Source: Seiridium cupressi
Taxonomy: Eukaryota; Ascomycota; Sordariomycetes; Amphisphaeriales; Sporocadaceae
NCBI GenBank assembly: GCA_036674765.1
Contig: JARVKI010000040.1
Span: 124,001-188,000 of the forward strand
Direction of reading: 5' to 3'
DNA: 64,000 bases
The position numbers and the translations under genes are program-made. Every line of letters starts with the position of its first letter. The stretch's first letter is position 1. Below the pieces are notes generated by a model that worked only from the letters and a program-made list of their open reading frames with translations, did no database searches and had not been told where the DNA came from. This document shows, in pieces, positions 35,683 through 44,989 of this stretch.

Positions 35683-37280
35683 ATGGAGGCAATACAATCA
35701 GCTTCCAACATGACCTCGACACTGGACTTGCCTTTGCCAGGTGTCATAATAGGCAATAACCTCAGCTACTACGCCATCATCGCCGCCACATTATTTCTGG
35801 TCTGGTTGTTCCGGCCGAGAAAACATAATGGCGTCTCGGCGCCTCTATACAAGGCCTCGAGGATGAAGTGGATGTTCAGTGCGGACTCCCTGGTCCGCGA
35901 CAGCTACAACAAATTCAGAGACCAGGTGTATCAGATCAAGGCGACCGAGGGCGTCCGGACATTGATACCTGCCAAACTTATAAGCGAGCTCAAGGGGTTG
36001 CCGGAAGATGTCTTGAGCACGTCAGAAGCTATCAACGAGGCTATGCTGGTCGAGTATACCAAGTTCACATTCGGCAACCACGCAGATACCATGCACTTGC
36101 TTCTGAAGAGCAAATTATCACAGCAAATTGGCCGATTGGTGCCGAGGCTCAAGGCGGAGCTCGAGTACATCGAGAGAACCGAGTTCCGGCAGTGCAAGGA
36201 ATGGACGCCCATGACGATACAGCCTTTCGTCCTGCGCGCTGTGTCGAGATTAAGCGGTAGCGTATTCGTGGGAGCAGATCTTGGGCGCACGGAGGAATGG
36301 ATGGATTTGAGCATCAATTTCGCCATTAGAGCCTTCATTGCCGTGGTCAAGCTGCAATTCTTCCCAACTTGGGTCAGACCCATTGCTAAGCACCTGGTAT
36401 CGGAGTTGAGGGCAATCGATCGAGATGTTGCCAGGGCCCAACAACTTTTGAAACCTATCATCGACCAACGACTCCTGGATGAGGAATTGGATCCCAGTGG
36501 TGAGCGACCGGATGACTTTGTACAGTGGCTACTGGATGCCTTGCCGCAAGATCAGAAGAGGGACTATTACATGCAGGCGAAATTGCACCTGATCCTCTGC
36601 GCTGCGGCGATTCACACTACGAGCAACCTGGCAACGGACTGCATTTATGACTTAGCTACATACCCGGAACACCAGGAGATACTGCGCGAAGAGGCACGCA
36701 GTGTACTCGAGGACGGTGATGGCTGGGCACGAAAGGAAAGCATGGCGAAGCTGAAGAAGATGGACAGTTTCGTTAAGGAGTCCCAGCGCCTTACTGGAAA
36801 CGTCAGTAAGTAAACATGACACCTTTCAATCCAACGATCTACGGCTGACCACACGAAGCATCCTTCATCCGCAAAGTTGTCAAACCAATTGACCTTTCCG
36901 ATGGTACCCATCTCCCCCCAGGTACCAATCTCCTGGCGCCGCAGATTGGATTCAGCCACGACGAGCGATACTTTCAGGACCCTGAAGTGTTCGATGGACT
37001 GCGTTTCTGGAAGATGAGACACCAGTCCGAGGAGGCGGCAAACCGGTGGCAATTCACGAGCATTGGCGACTATAATATCAACTTTGGAATTGGAAAACAC
37101 GCTTGCCCCGGGCGCTTCTTTGCCGGAAACGAGATCAAGGTTATCCTTGCGCACCTTGTGCTCAATTACGACATCAAACTAAAGGAAGGCGAGGGAAGGC
37201 CCGAGCCAATGATGTTCATGATGAGCAAGACTGCCAACTCGAAGGCGGAGATCTTGTTCAAGCGACGAACCGTGGCATAA
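35683..37280 (+). CDS. Cytochrome P450 monooxygenase (ent-kaurene-oxidase-like fungal clade)
   Basis: Two exons, 35683-36805 and 36859-37280, give 514 residues, a usual length for fungal microsomal P450s. An N-terminal membrane anchor lies at about residues 27-44 (LSYYAIIAATLFLVWLF). The I-helix segment reads CAAAIHTTSNLATDC, the ExxR motif is KESQRL near residue 365, and the heme loop is NFGIGKHACPGRFFAGNEIK with the axial Cys near residue 457. The intron has a CTGAC branch site and keeps the frame. The HTTS I-helix and the CPGRFFA loop with a following helix of this type are common in the clade of gibberellin, diterpene and trichothecene-type oxidases. The substrate cannot be inferred. No terpene cyclase, polyketide or peptide synthetase is in the window, so it looks like a stand-alone gene. 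It runs convergently to the CVNH gene, 600 bases away. Confidence 0.92.
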
Positions 37281-37880
37281 AAAACATTCTGCCTAGACCG
37301 GTGAACTATCTGTACAATAGAAACGATAGATATCAGCATTATACGCATCAACGAGCGAGAGAGCTGGGAAAGACTCGAGAGCCCTTGGTGCTGATACTCG
37401 AGCTGCGCTTGCTTCGAACTGGGGTCGAAGTAATGGATGAGGCAAGCGTATCAACACACTGGCCACATTCCTAATGTATATAGAATGGCGGCTACTGCAT
37501 ACACTGGGGTCGGATTGTATATATGGGCCGGCTACATTTGCATAAACAGGAGGAGTCGTCCGTTTGACAGGACTAGAATATTTAAAACATTTGAGAATAA
37601 CATCAACTACATTCATACCGATTGTGATATTATCCGTCTCAAGAATAGCGGAGTGGATACAATGTTGATGAAGCCCATCCCTTGACTGTCGGTCCATAAA
37701 CGTCGTGTAATCAGATCAAATGTAGCCCGTAGAGTGAATTTGTGTGAACCGACGTCAAAACACAGCGCAACATCCTCACCACGGAATCTTTGGAAGCGTT
37801 CCTCGGTATAGCGCTTGTCTTACCGAGGTCGTCCATATTCTTAGAACCCCTACCACGGCCATTGTTTGCGAATAAACAGC
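37281..37880. other. Intergenic region, convergent 3' ends
   Basis: About 600 bases between the P450 and CVNH stops. Somewhat AT-rich. No coding feature seen. Confidence 0.5.
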
Positions 37881-38551
37881 CTACAATTCGGCCGGTGCCA
37901 CTTCGATACCTAAACACAAATAGTATAAGTTGCCGGATGGAGCAAGGCACAACACTTCTTGGGGCGCGTTACATACCGGGAAGGTCAAAGCAACCGACAA
38001 TTCCATCCTTGTTTGTGATGACGGTGTCTACGAATCGCGCACATCAGCTCCAGTCCTCTTTCCAAAGACTTTGGAGGGGGCCCCCGAAAAGAAACTCACC
38101 CAGATCAAGCTCCGTCGTCAGGTACCGGTTGGTCGAATTCTGGCACTGGCACGTAATTGTCGCGTTCGTGGTCGACGCCGAGCAGCTCTTGCAGCTGTAG
38201 AACGCGGTGCCACTGTTTGGCCGCGTTTCACAAATTAGTAATGGGAAAGCAGCAGCAGCAGACAAAAGAAGAAAAGAATAAGATAGCTAATGCATGCAAC
38301 GAAAGGGGGCAGTTTTTTTCTTCTTCTCACAGTCGCGACGCCTTCAGCACGCCCTCCGTGTTGGTCAGGCAGTCCTGCAGGTCAATGGCGCCCGTGTGGT
38401 TGGCGCCGTTGGGGCCGGGACACGATGCCACGAGGAAGTTTGCGCTGTGGTGGTAGCCGAGCGACCAGGACTGGTAGCACGATTCGTAGAAGCCCTGGGC
38501 GGCTGCCGGGGAGATGGCGAACAACGCAAGGGAGGCGAGTGTGGACTTCAT
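37881..38551 (-). CDS. Secreted cyanovirin-N homologue (CVNH lectin)
   Basis: CVNH domains are small carbohydrate-binding folds made of two related half-repeats; fungal members are often secreted. Four exons: 38551-38331, 38212-38100, 38027-37977 and 37909-37881, giving 137 residues. A signal peptide (MKSTLASLALFAISPAAA) is followed by GFYESCYQSWSLGYH, LVASCPGPNGAN and IDLQDCLTNTEGVLKAS in the first half. The second half, read only after splicing, has TAFYSCKSC, ATITCQCQNST, a Leu-Asp strand, VITNKDGIVGCFDLPG and a short tail. The paired pattern (Cys, aromatic, L/I-A-x-C, I-D-L, N-x-x-G) in both halves is the CVNH signature, and four cysteines suit the disulfides of the fold. All three introns keep frame. 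It is convergent with the P450 gene. Ligand unknown. Confidence 0.85.
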
Positions 38552-40465
38552 GGTTTTCGGTTTGTTTTTTGTTGGAGAGTGAAGCTATTTGTTTGTGCGC
38601 GTATGCCGTATTGGCGTTGTATAAGTGTTGTGAACAGACTGACTATACTATACTGTATGACCGTCTGGTTGGAGAACTTGGCTGCATAAGGGTGTGCAGC
38701 AATACCGCTTTCGACCAAGCTGTTGCACTGAGAAGAGAAAGTCTTCCGCAGATCAATGTCAAATTCCGCCCAAAGGAGAACAGGAACCCATCTATATACT
38801 CTGTTCTCCGAAGCACCTATTCCGTTGCACTCAGGGCGGGAGGGACCGCGGCCGTCGCGAAGGTTGGAAGGGGAGTGGGGCCCCCAAACATCCCGTCAAT
38901 TAATATACGCAAATCACATCACGGGTTTGGCGGCTTGAGAATTGGTCAAAAAGACAAAAAAAGCAAAAGCGCATTTCCCAGAACGGATAACGATGGTAGG
39001 TAGCATGGAACCCTGGCCTAGAGCCAGTCTGCAGTTGGCTCAATTCGGTCGCTTGATAACAGTCCCTACACTAAGCCCTTGTGGGAGTGTATATCTTCAG
39101 AGTGAGGAAGGTGGGATCTAGTATGCTCTGACCGAATCGAAACAGAAATCAAGGGCCCTGCCATGACTCCTGCCATTCAGCAGGCTTTCAAGGTGCTGGC
39201 AGTGGCAGCACTTCTCGGGTAGCCCAAATCAGGAGCGCATGCAACCGGAGTGAAGCCATCGGCTCTGCCCGGAGCTCCAGTGTGACGCTGACTGAGTCTG
39301 AATAATGGGTGTGGGGAAAGGTAGGTAAGGGGAGTTGCGTGATCCCTCAGCTCAAAGAGGGATCAAGAGGTTCCATCGCTGCTACCCGGCTAGAATGCGC
39401 CCATGTGACTGCAGCTAGCCGTCTTGGTGGGCTGATGCTGCCAGCGGTGAGCTTTGTCGGTGTCAGTAGAATTTCGAAGACTGTCTCGCACCCTGCCCAC
39501 TACATGGGAGGAATTGCCCGTAACAAGAGTTCGGCCGACTACAACGGAGGGCCGTCCATGTCAGATCACATGGCTGGACGTATAAATAGACATGTTCAAA
39601 TGCTCATATTAATAATGCAGAAAAGACTGGGGTATCTCAAAGCGTCAAGGCGCTCGCTAACCAAATGGACAGACCATCTCAATGGCCTCCATGCCGCAAA
39701 CCCGGCGGAAGGTCATTTATCGTGCCGACATCATAGAATCATGAACCGTGATCAGTCTCCTTCGCCTGCTCGTTTCTCGCACCAAGCCCTACAACGTCGA
39801 GTACTACCAGAGCGAGCGAAGCAAATAGAAGCGCCAGCCGCTGCCACAATACCCGTTTCCAAGACGACCAACCTATCCTTCCCAAAAAGTCCTAGAGCCC
39901 AACCAGCTACCCTTCCCAAATCTGGTGGCCCCGTCCAGCGGTGTGTTCCAATAAGAATATTATCAAGTGCGCTTAATAGCGCTGATGTAAATGTACGCAT
40001 ACGTTGCGAAGAGAATGCCAATCCAATACCAGATATCAGTCTAGATATCCCGGGTAGATGGAGGCAATAGGAGCCGTGCTGTGTTGCCGACGTTCGGAAG
40101 TATATGTGTGAATGTATGTATGCAGGGACCGCGAGGTCCTGAAAATCTTGCAAAAGAAATCAAGTCTTTTCTGCCCGTCCTTGTAAATAGTAGGACACTG
40201 AGTTCGAGCTCAACTCGAAAGTAGATGGGCTTGCGCCCTCTTGAATCTTGAATGGCATTCCTGGTCTTTTTGCCATGCTAATTTCTCCATGATGTTCCTT
40301 CGCTATGCCATGCTGATGAGAGTCGAAAAAGGGTCATGACCAAGAGGTATGGGCCGTACCACTCTGGCCTGAAATAAGGCAATAACCGTGTGAAATAAAG
40401 AAAACCGGAGAAATGAGGCAACTTGGATGTTACCTGGAATTACTGTGGATTGCGAGTGGCCACGA
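38552..40465. other. Intergenic region with unassigned open frames
   Basis: About 1.9 kb upstream of the CVNH gene and downstream of the methyltransferase-domain gene. A 253-codon open frame on the plus strand (39309-40070) overlaps a 133-codon one on the minus strand (39752-40153). Neither shows a domain, signal peptide or good splice partner. I leave both uncalled. Confidence 0.4.
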
Positions 40466-43400
40466 TCAAATACTAGCCAGCCGACTTCTTGTCTCGGGTA
40501 CCTTGGCGTGGCACACCATGAGCTTCAGACTGGTTTTCCACTCCTCGCACTCAGCCAGTAGAGCGCCATCGTTCCAAATCGAACTGGTAGCGCCGGCTGG
40601 CGTCTCATAGAGCCGATTGTACCACCATCGGCCGACTTTGGCTACCATCTTCGTGATGTTTTCATCGCCCTTCTCTGTTTCGTCGTTCATCATCTCAGCC
40701 AAGCTACGTTCGTCCTTCATCTTTTTCTTCTTCTTGCCACCTTCCTCTTCCGAGGAGCCAGTAATGGCGCTCGCCACTGGTACCCCAACCCGGCAAGATT
40801 TGACGTCCGTGAAGCCTTGCATCCCAAGCAGACGCAAGATAAGGTCAGCTGTGCTGCTGAGGTTGATCTCCGACTGCTGCGTGCTGACTCGTTCTTTCAG
40901 GCGGCGCACCGCCCGCCTGGTACGATTGCCCATGTTGTTCAAATCGACATCGAGAATCGAGAGCTCCACGTAACCGCCGGGCTTGAGGACACGTCGTGCT
41001 TCAGCAATGATGTTGCGATAGTGAGCCTCGGGAGCTGCAGCAGGGAAACGGAAAACAACTGTGGTAAAACTCTCCGATCCGAAGGGAAATTTGTCCATAT
41101 GAGAAGTATACTGTATCTGATGGTGATTCGGCGGGGACAGCGGGAACTGCGTGGATGTCCGGTGTTCTTGTGACACTGGTGCCCGAGGGGACATATTAAA
41201 AAAGGTCGCGGCTGGGTACGTCTCGGCAGCATAGAACGACCAGTCGTCATTTCCTAGTCCGTCGATGACCAGGATAGAATGCCGCTTCAACGATCCCACT
41301 ACAGGAATCAATTCGTCTCGGGCTGGGCTGAAGAGCACATGACCAAAGGTAAGCCATTTGCTGACCGTCATAGAGCCAACCCGAAGATTGACCTGGGAAA
41401 GAGGAGTTTCCTCGCTTGCGCTGCTGCTATGGGACGCTCTTGTCTGCCGGCTTTTTGAAGAGCTAGCACTGCTTCTCTGGGACGGGATCGGAGTCTTGCC
41501 GGGCTCTATACTGTTGTTCCGTTCGCCGTAGCCTTGCACGAACTCCGAGACTGAAAATGGAGTTGTCGGAGGGTCCGAGTCGAATCGAAAAGCTGCATTG
41601 ATCCTCGCCGTCATGTCGGCACTGAAATGGCTTGACATAGATTTGCCTGTCTCAATCGAATCTCGGATACCTTTGACCTCCTCTTTGGCCGGAAAGAGGC
41701 GGACTGTCGGGGATTCTAGGGGTCTGTGAACCTTTTTGGCGAGTCTCGTACCGTAAGTCTCCAGATGGAAGGGGATTCCCTTCGATGATGTTGCCGAGGG
41801 CGGAGCATCACCAAGCAAGTCGTTATATTCATCCCAAATCTCATCTTCTGCCAGTGGTGCCGTAGGAGCAGGTATAACAGCTATGTGATGCGCATAGCTT
41901 GCGATCCCCGAACTGCTTGAGCCAGAGCTGGTCGTACATTCGGATCCTTTCCGGGGCGGGAACGCTAGGAATTCCTTGCTGGGTCGTCCGAGATCAAGCG
42001 AACGGCTCTTCCTGTGCTTGAGAGCCGTCAAAGGAGGACTGCTCGTAGCAGTTGTCACAGTGGACACATTTCGTGAAAGTTCCGGGGTGGACGGCTTGGG
42101 CGGACTAGGTCCTTTGGCAACAAAATCTTGATCGAACTGGCTTGGTTTTGGTGGAGGCAGCTGGAGACTGATCCGATTGAATGGTCTTGAGAAGCTCTTG
42201 GGCGACGTCTGTTCTGGGCGCGTGTTGACCACCTTGGGAATCCTTCCGATCTGCGGCAAGCGACTGGGTCTACCAATAGTTGCATTGGTGGGGGCTTCAA
42301 TCGACTTCGGCTCAGCTTGTTCACGTCGGGATGTAGATTGTGCTTGGGTGGCTACAGAAGGTTCCTGGATCTGACTTGGTTGAGTGTTCGTCGCAAATGT
42401 TGGTTGATGAGCACTGCGCTGGCTGTGGGCTGATAACTGTCGTTCATGGCTCTGCTTTGAAGTGGTTTGAGGCATCAAGCTGGGAGGGACCAAGATCTCG
42501 GCATCTCGTAAGATGTCGGCCATATCTTGACTTCCGGAATCCTCTTGCTCCGAAGAATCCATTATCGTGTAGAATGCAACTGGTTTGCTTGGCATAACTT
42601 TCGTAGCGTCCGATAGTGCGGCTTCTGCTTCTTTCTTCTGCGATTTTGAGGATGTGTTGTGGGATCTTCCAAACAAATTCCACTTGCGCGGAGACTTTGC
42701 ACGTTTCGTGAGCTTCTTCGGGCCGTTTGTTGTCTCTACTTGAGGCGGCTGGTAATCCGACTGCGACAATGCTAGGGAGTCGTCTGTGAATATTGTATCT
42801 ACACTTCCAAGAGATGGTGATGTGACACCGCTTGTGTTGATCGGCTGTGGGAGGTTGAGAGGCTTTTGGTCCGGCGACGAACGAAGTCGTTGGATCGATC
42901 TTCTGTAGGCAAGAGTAGTTTTCATGGTGACAGCCTCGGAGTCGCTGCTATCTGATGGCCTGCGAGATCCGATAGAGTTGCGCGGGATGGCAGAGGGCCA
43001 TAGTGTGTGTCTCGCCTCCTCCCGGGATGAGAGAGATACTGAAGAACCATTGCGAGAATCGATGCTGGGACGAGTAGGAAGGAGACTCTGGTTGCTTTCC
43101 GTGCGATTGAGCTCGGTTTTTGTATTCTTGTTCTCGACGACTTCGCCGCCAGCTATCACAACAGGGTTGAGACGTGCAAGGAAGTAGGGGTCTGTTGATT
43201 GGGTACTCGCCAGACTTTCCGATGATGAGACTGGCACAGGAGCCCCCCGGTTCAGCGTCGCCGTGTTGCTGCTTCGTCGTCTTACCGATCCAATCTTGCC
43301 ATACCCCTCGTGTCCTGTTCCGGCTGCCGGGCCCTTCCGCGCCAATCTCTCCTTCTTTTCGGGAGCTGTCTCACCGTCGGTCTTACGCCGACTGAAAATT

Positions 43401-44989
43401 CCAAACCGCGACTTGAAGGTAGAGACGCCGGGGCTAGGAGTTCGAGTCGCTCTACCACTCTCCACTTTTGTTGGCTGGGGCAAGGCAGCGGAAGTAGATC
43501 TCGGAGCAGGCGTAGGTTCGCGAGTGACGGGCGCTCTTGACTGCGTTGATTGATCTTTCGACGATGACGGCGTTGTCGACCTCGGAAGGGAACTTGGTGC
43601 GAATTGGTTGCTTGGGCGTCTCTCGGATAGACTAGTCGATGAGAGATTGCTCTGTATGATAGGGAGAGGCCCACCAAATTGAGAATGTAAGTCTGGAGTG
43701 CCCTCTCTGCTTGGCCGCGACGGTGGTGTTGCCCTTGCTTGAGGAGACGTGACAACTCTCTTCGTACTCGGCGGTGCTGTTTGGGGAGACCTCACCGGAG
43801 GGGGAGACCCCAAGGCAGGCTGAGCCGTTCTTTTAGACAGTTTAGATGGCGATGCCTCGTCGATGTATTCCTTCTTGGGTTTATGCGAGGACTTCCTTGG
43901 GGGTGGGTTTGGCGCAAGGGACGGCAGAGTTCCTTTCTTCTTCCTATCCCTCTTCTCTGCCTCACGAACTGTTGAGCTAGACGAAGACGACGTCAAAGCT
44001 TCCCGGACAGCAGCAAGACCGTTAGGGTCGGCACTGAAAGCGTCCGCCTCGTTCGAGAAGCTTCCCGCTCTCCTCCGGGTCACAGGTGGTCGTGTCTCAG
44101 CTGGGCTAGCTTGCTTCATTCTGGTGGCTGTGTTACGCAGTGGTATGACCAGGCCGGGAGACGCCGATGACATGGATGTTGGTGTCGTGTCTCGACTATA
44201 GGGGCCTCCGCCTGGTGATTCAGAAAATCTCGTAGAAGGGCTGCCACTGTACGTGCTCAACTGACTCTGACTGCTCGCGCCGGAGAATAGAGGGGTCGGC
44301 GGTGGCAAATCATGAGTGGCCAAGCGGAATAGCATTTCACATCCAGGTTCGTCTCGTGGAATCTGAATGTTGCGGTACCTGTCCAACTCGGGGTACATGA
44401 CGGTGCTCTCCGTGACAGCCCTGGGTATTTCAATCTTCTGGGCAACTTGAATCTCAACAGGGCTCTCGGTGAAGCTACGGTCCAGATGTGGTCGAGACAT
44501 GTCAAGGGAACCCTGCGACCGTGGTATCGACGACGATGAGCTTGTCCTTCCTGAATTAGACCTGGACTTGCTGTGGACGTTAGAAGTCTCTAGCGAGACG
44601 AGATCCTGCTTACGCCGCAGAACAGGGCGAGGACGAATTTGATCAGCTCCGATTGATCTCTCCTGGGGTGTTGCAGCCTGGGTATTGATCACTTGTATTG
44701 GCCGGCCGGAACTCGACGTGGCTGGGCTCCAAGAGTGGTTCTCATGTGTAAGTGGCGGCCGCGAGGTCGAGGTTGATGGTCTCCTGAGGGAATAGTTCTG
44801 AGGAATCCGACTGTGTGTTTTGCTCTGAGGAGAGATAACCCGAGAGCCATCAGATTCTCTGCGCGCAACGGTCGCTAGACTCGAAGGGAACTCCTCTCTG
44901 GATGTCTCCGCAACGCCACCCATCCTCTTCGGAATCGACCCATCGCCACCCCTGCTTCTCGACTGAGACCGTGATCGTAAAGACGACAT
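40466..44989 (-). CDS. Large disordered protein with C-terminal methyltransferase-like domain (1507 aa)
   Basis: A single-exon gene with ATG in good context (ccaccATGT). Residues 1-1150 are Ser/Pro/Arg-rich, low-complexity and almost surely disordered, with many Ser-Pro and Arg-x-x-Ser sites that suit kinase control. From about residue 1210 the sequence becomes folded: WLTFGHVLFSPARDELIPVV, then ILVIDGLGNDDWSFYAAETY where class I methyltransferases have the SAM-binding Gly-rich loop, then FPFGSESFTTVVFRFPAA and EARRVLKPGGYVELSILDVD, a typical motif III region, and further helices. The Lys-Pro-Gly-Gly turn is strong evidence for the fold. The loop (DGLGNDD) differs from the classical GxGxG, so activity is not assured. 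Substrate unknown. Such proteins are a recurring fungal type; I know no gene name for it. Confidence 0.85.
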   Translation of the reverse strand: MSSLRSRSQSRSRGGDGSIPKRMGGVAETSREEFPSSLATVARRESDGSRVISPQSKTHSRIPQNYSLRRPSTSTSRPPLTHENHSWSPATSSSGRPIQVINTQAATPQERSIGADQIRPRPVLRRKQDLVSLETSNVHSKSRSNSGRTSSSSSIPRSQGSLDMSRPHLDRSFTESPVEIQVAQKIEIPRAVTESTVMYPELDRYRNIQIPRDEPGCEMLFRLATHDLPPPTPLFSGASSQSQLSTYSGSPSTRFSESPGGGPYSRDTTPTSMSSASPGLVIPLRNTATRMKQASPAETRPPVTRRRAGSFSNEADAFSADPNGLAAVREALTSSSSSSTVREAEKRDRKKKGTLPSLAPNPPPRKSSHKPKKEYIDEASPSKLSKRTAQPALGSPPPVRSPQTAPPSTKRVVTSPQARATPPSRPSREGTPDLHSQFGGPLPIIQSNLSSTSLSERRPSNQFAPSSLPRSTTPSSSKDQSTQSRAPVTREPTPAPRSTSAALPQPTKVESGRATRTPSPGVSTFKSRFGIFSRRKTDGETAPEKKERLARKGPAAGTGHEGYGKIGSVRRRSSNTATLNRGAPVPVSSSESLASTQSTDPYFLARLNPVVIAGGEVVENKNTKTELNRTESNQSLLPTRPSIDSRNGSSVSLSSREEARHTLWPSAIPRNSIGSRRPSDSSDSEAVTMKTTLAYRRSIQRLRSSPDQKPLNLPQPINTSGVTSPSLGSVDTIFTDDSLALSQSDYQPPQVETTNGPKKLTKRAKSPRKWNLFGRSHNTSSKSQKKEAEAALSDATKVMPSKPVAFYTIMDSSEQEDSGSQDMADILRDAEILVPPSLMPQTTSKQSHERQLSAHSQRSAHQPTFATNTQPSQIQEPSVATQAQSTSRREQAEPKSIEAPTNATIGRPSRLPQIGRIPKVVNTRPEQTSPKSFSRPFNRISLQLPPPKPSQFDQDFVAKGPSPPKPSTPELSRNVSTVTTATSSPPLTALKHRKSRSLDLGRPSKEFLAFPPRKGSECTTSSGSSSSGIASYAHHIAVIPAPTAPLAEDEIWDEYNDLLGDAPPSATSSKGIPFHLETYGTRLAKKVHRPLESPTVRLFPAKEEVKGIRDSIETGKSMSSHFSADMTARINAAFRFDSDPPTTPFSVSEFVQGYGERNNSIEPGKTPIPSQRSSASSSKSRQTRASHSSSASEETPLSQVNLRVGSMTVSKWLTFGHVLFSPARDELIPVVGSLKRHSILVIDGLGNDDWSFYAAETYPAATFFNMSPRAPVSQEHRTSTQFPLSPPNHHQIQYTSHMDKFPFGSESFTTVVFRFPAAAPEAHYRNIIAEARRVLKPGGYVELSILDVDLNNMGNRTRRAVRRLKERVSTQQSEINLSSTADLILRLLGMQGFTDVKSCRVGVPVASAITGSSEEEGGKKKKKMKDERSLAEMMNDETEKGDENITKMVAKVGRWWYNRLYETPAGATSSIWNDGALLAECEEWKTSLKLMVCHAKVPETRSRLASI

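Noticed and set aside
35683..37280. Secondary-metabolite gene cluster around the P450
   Set aside because: No backbone synthase, cyclase, transporter or pathway regulator is visible nearby, so a lone P450 does not support a cluster.
39309..40070. 253-codon plus-strand open frame
   Set aside because: No domain, signal peptide or conserved-looking segment, and a 133-codon minus-strand frame overlaps it. The length is somewhat more than expected by chance, so it could be an orphan gene, but I cannot support it.
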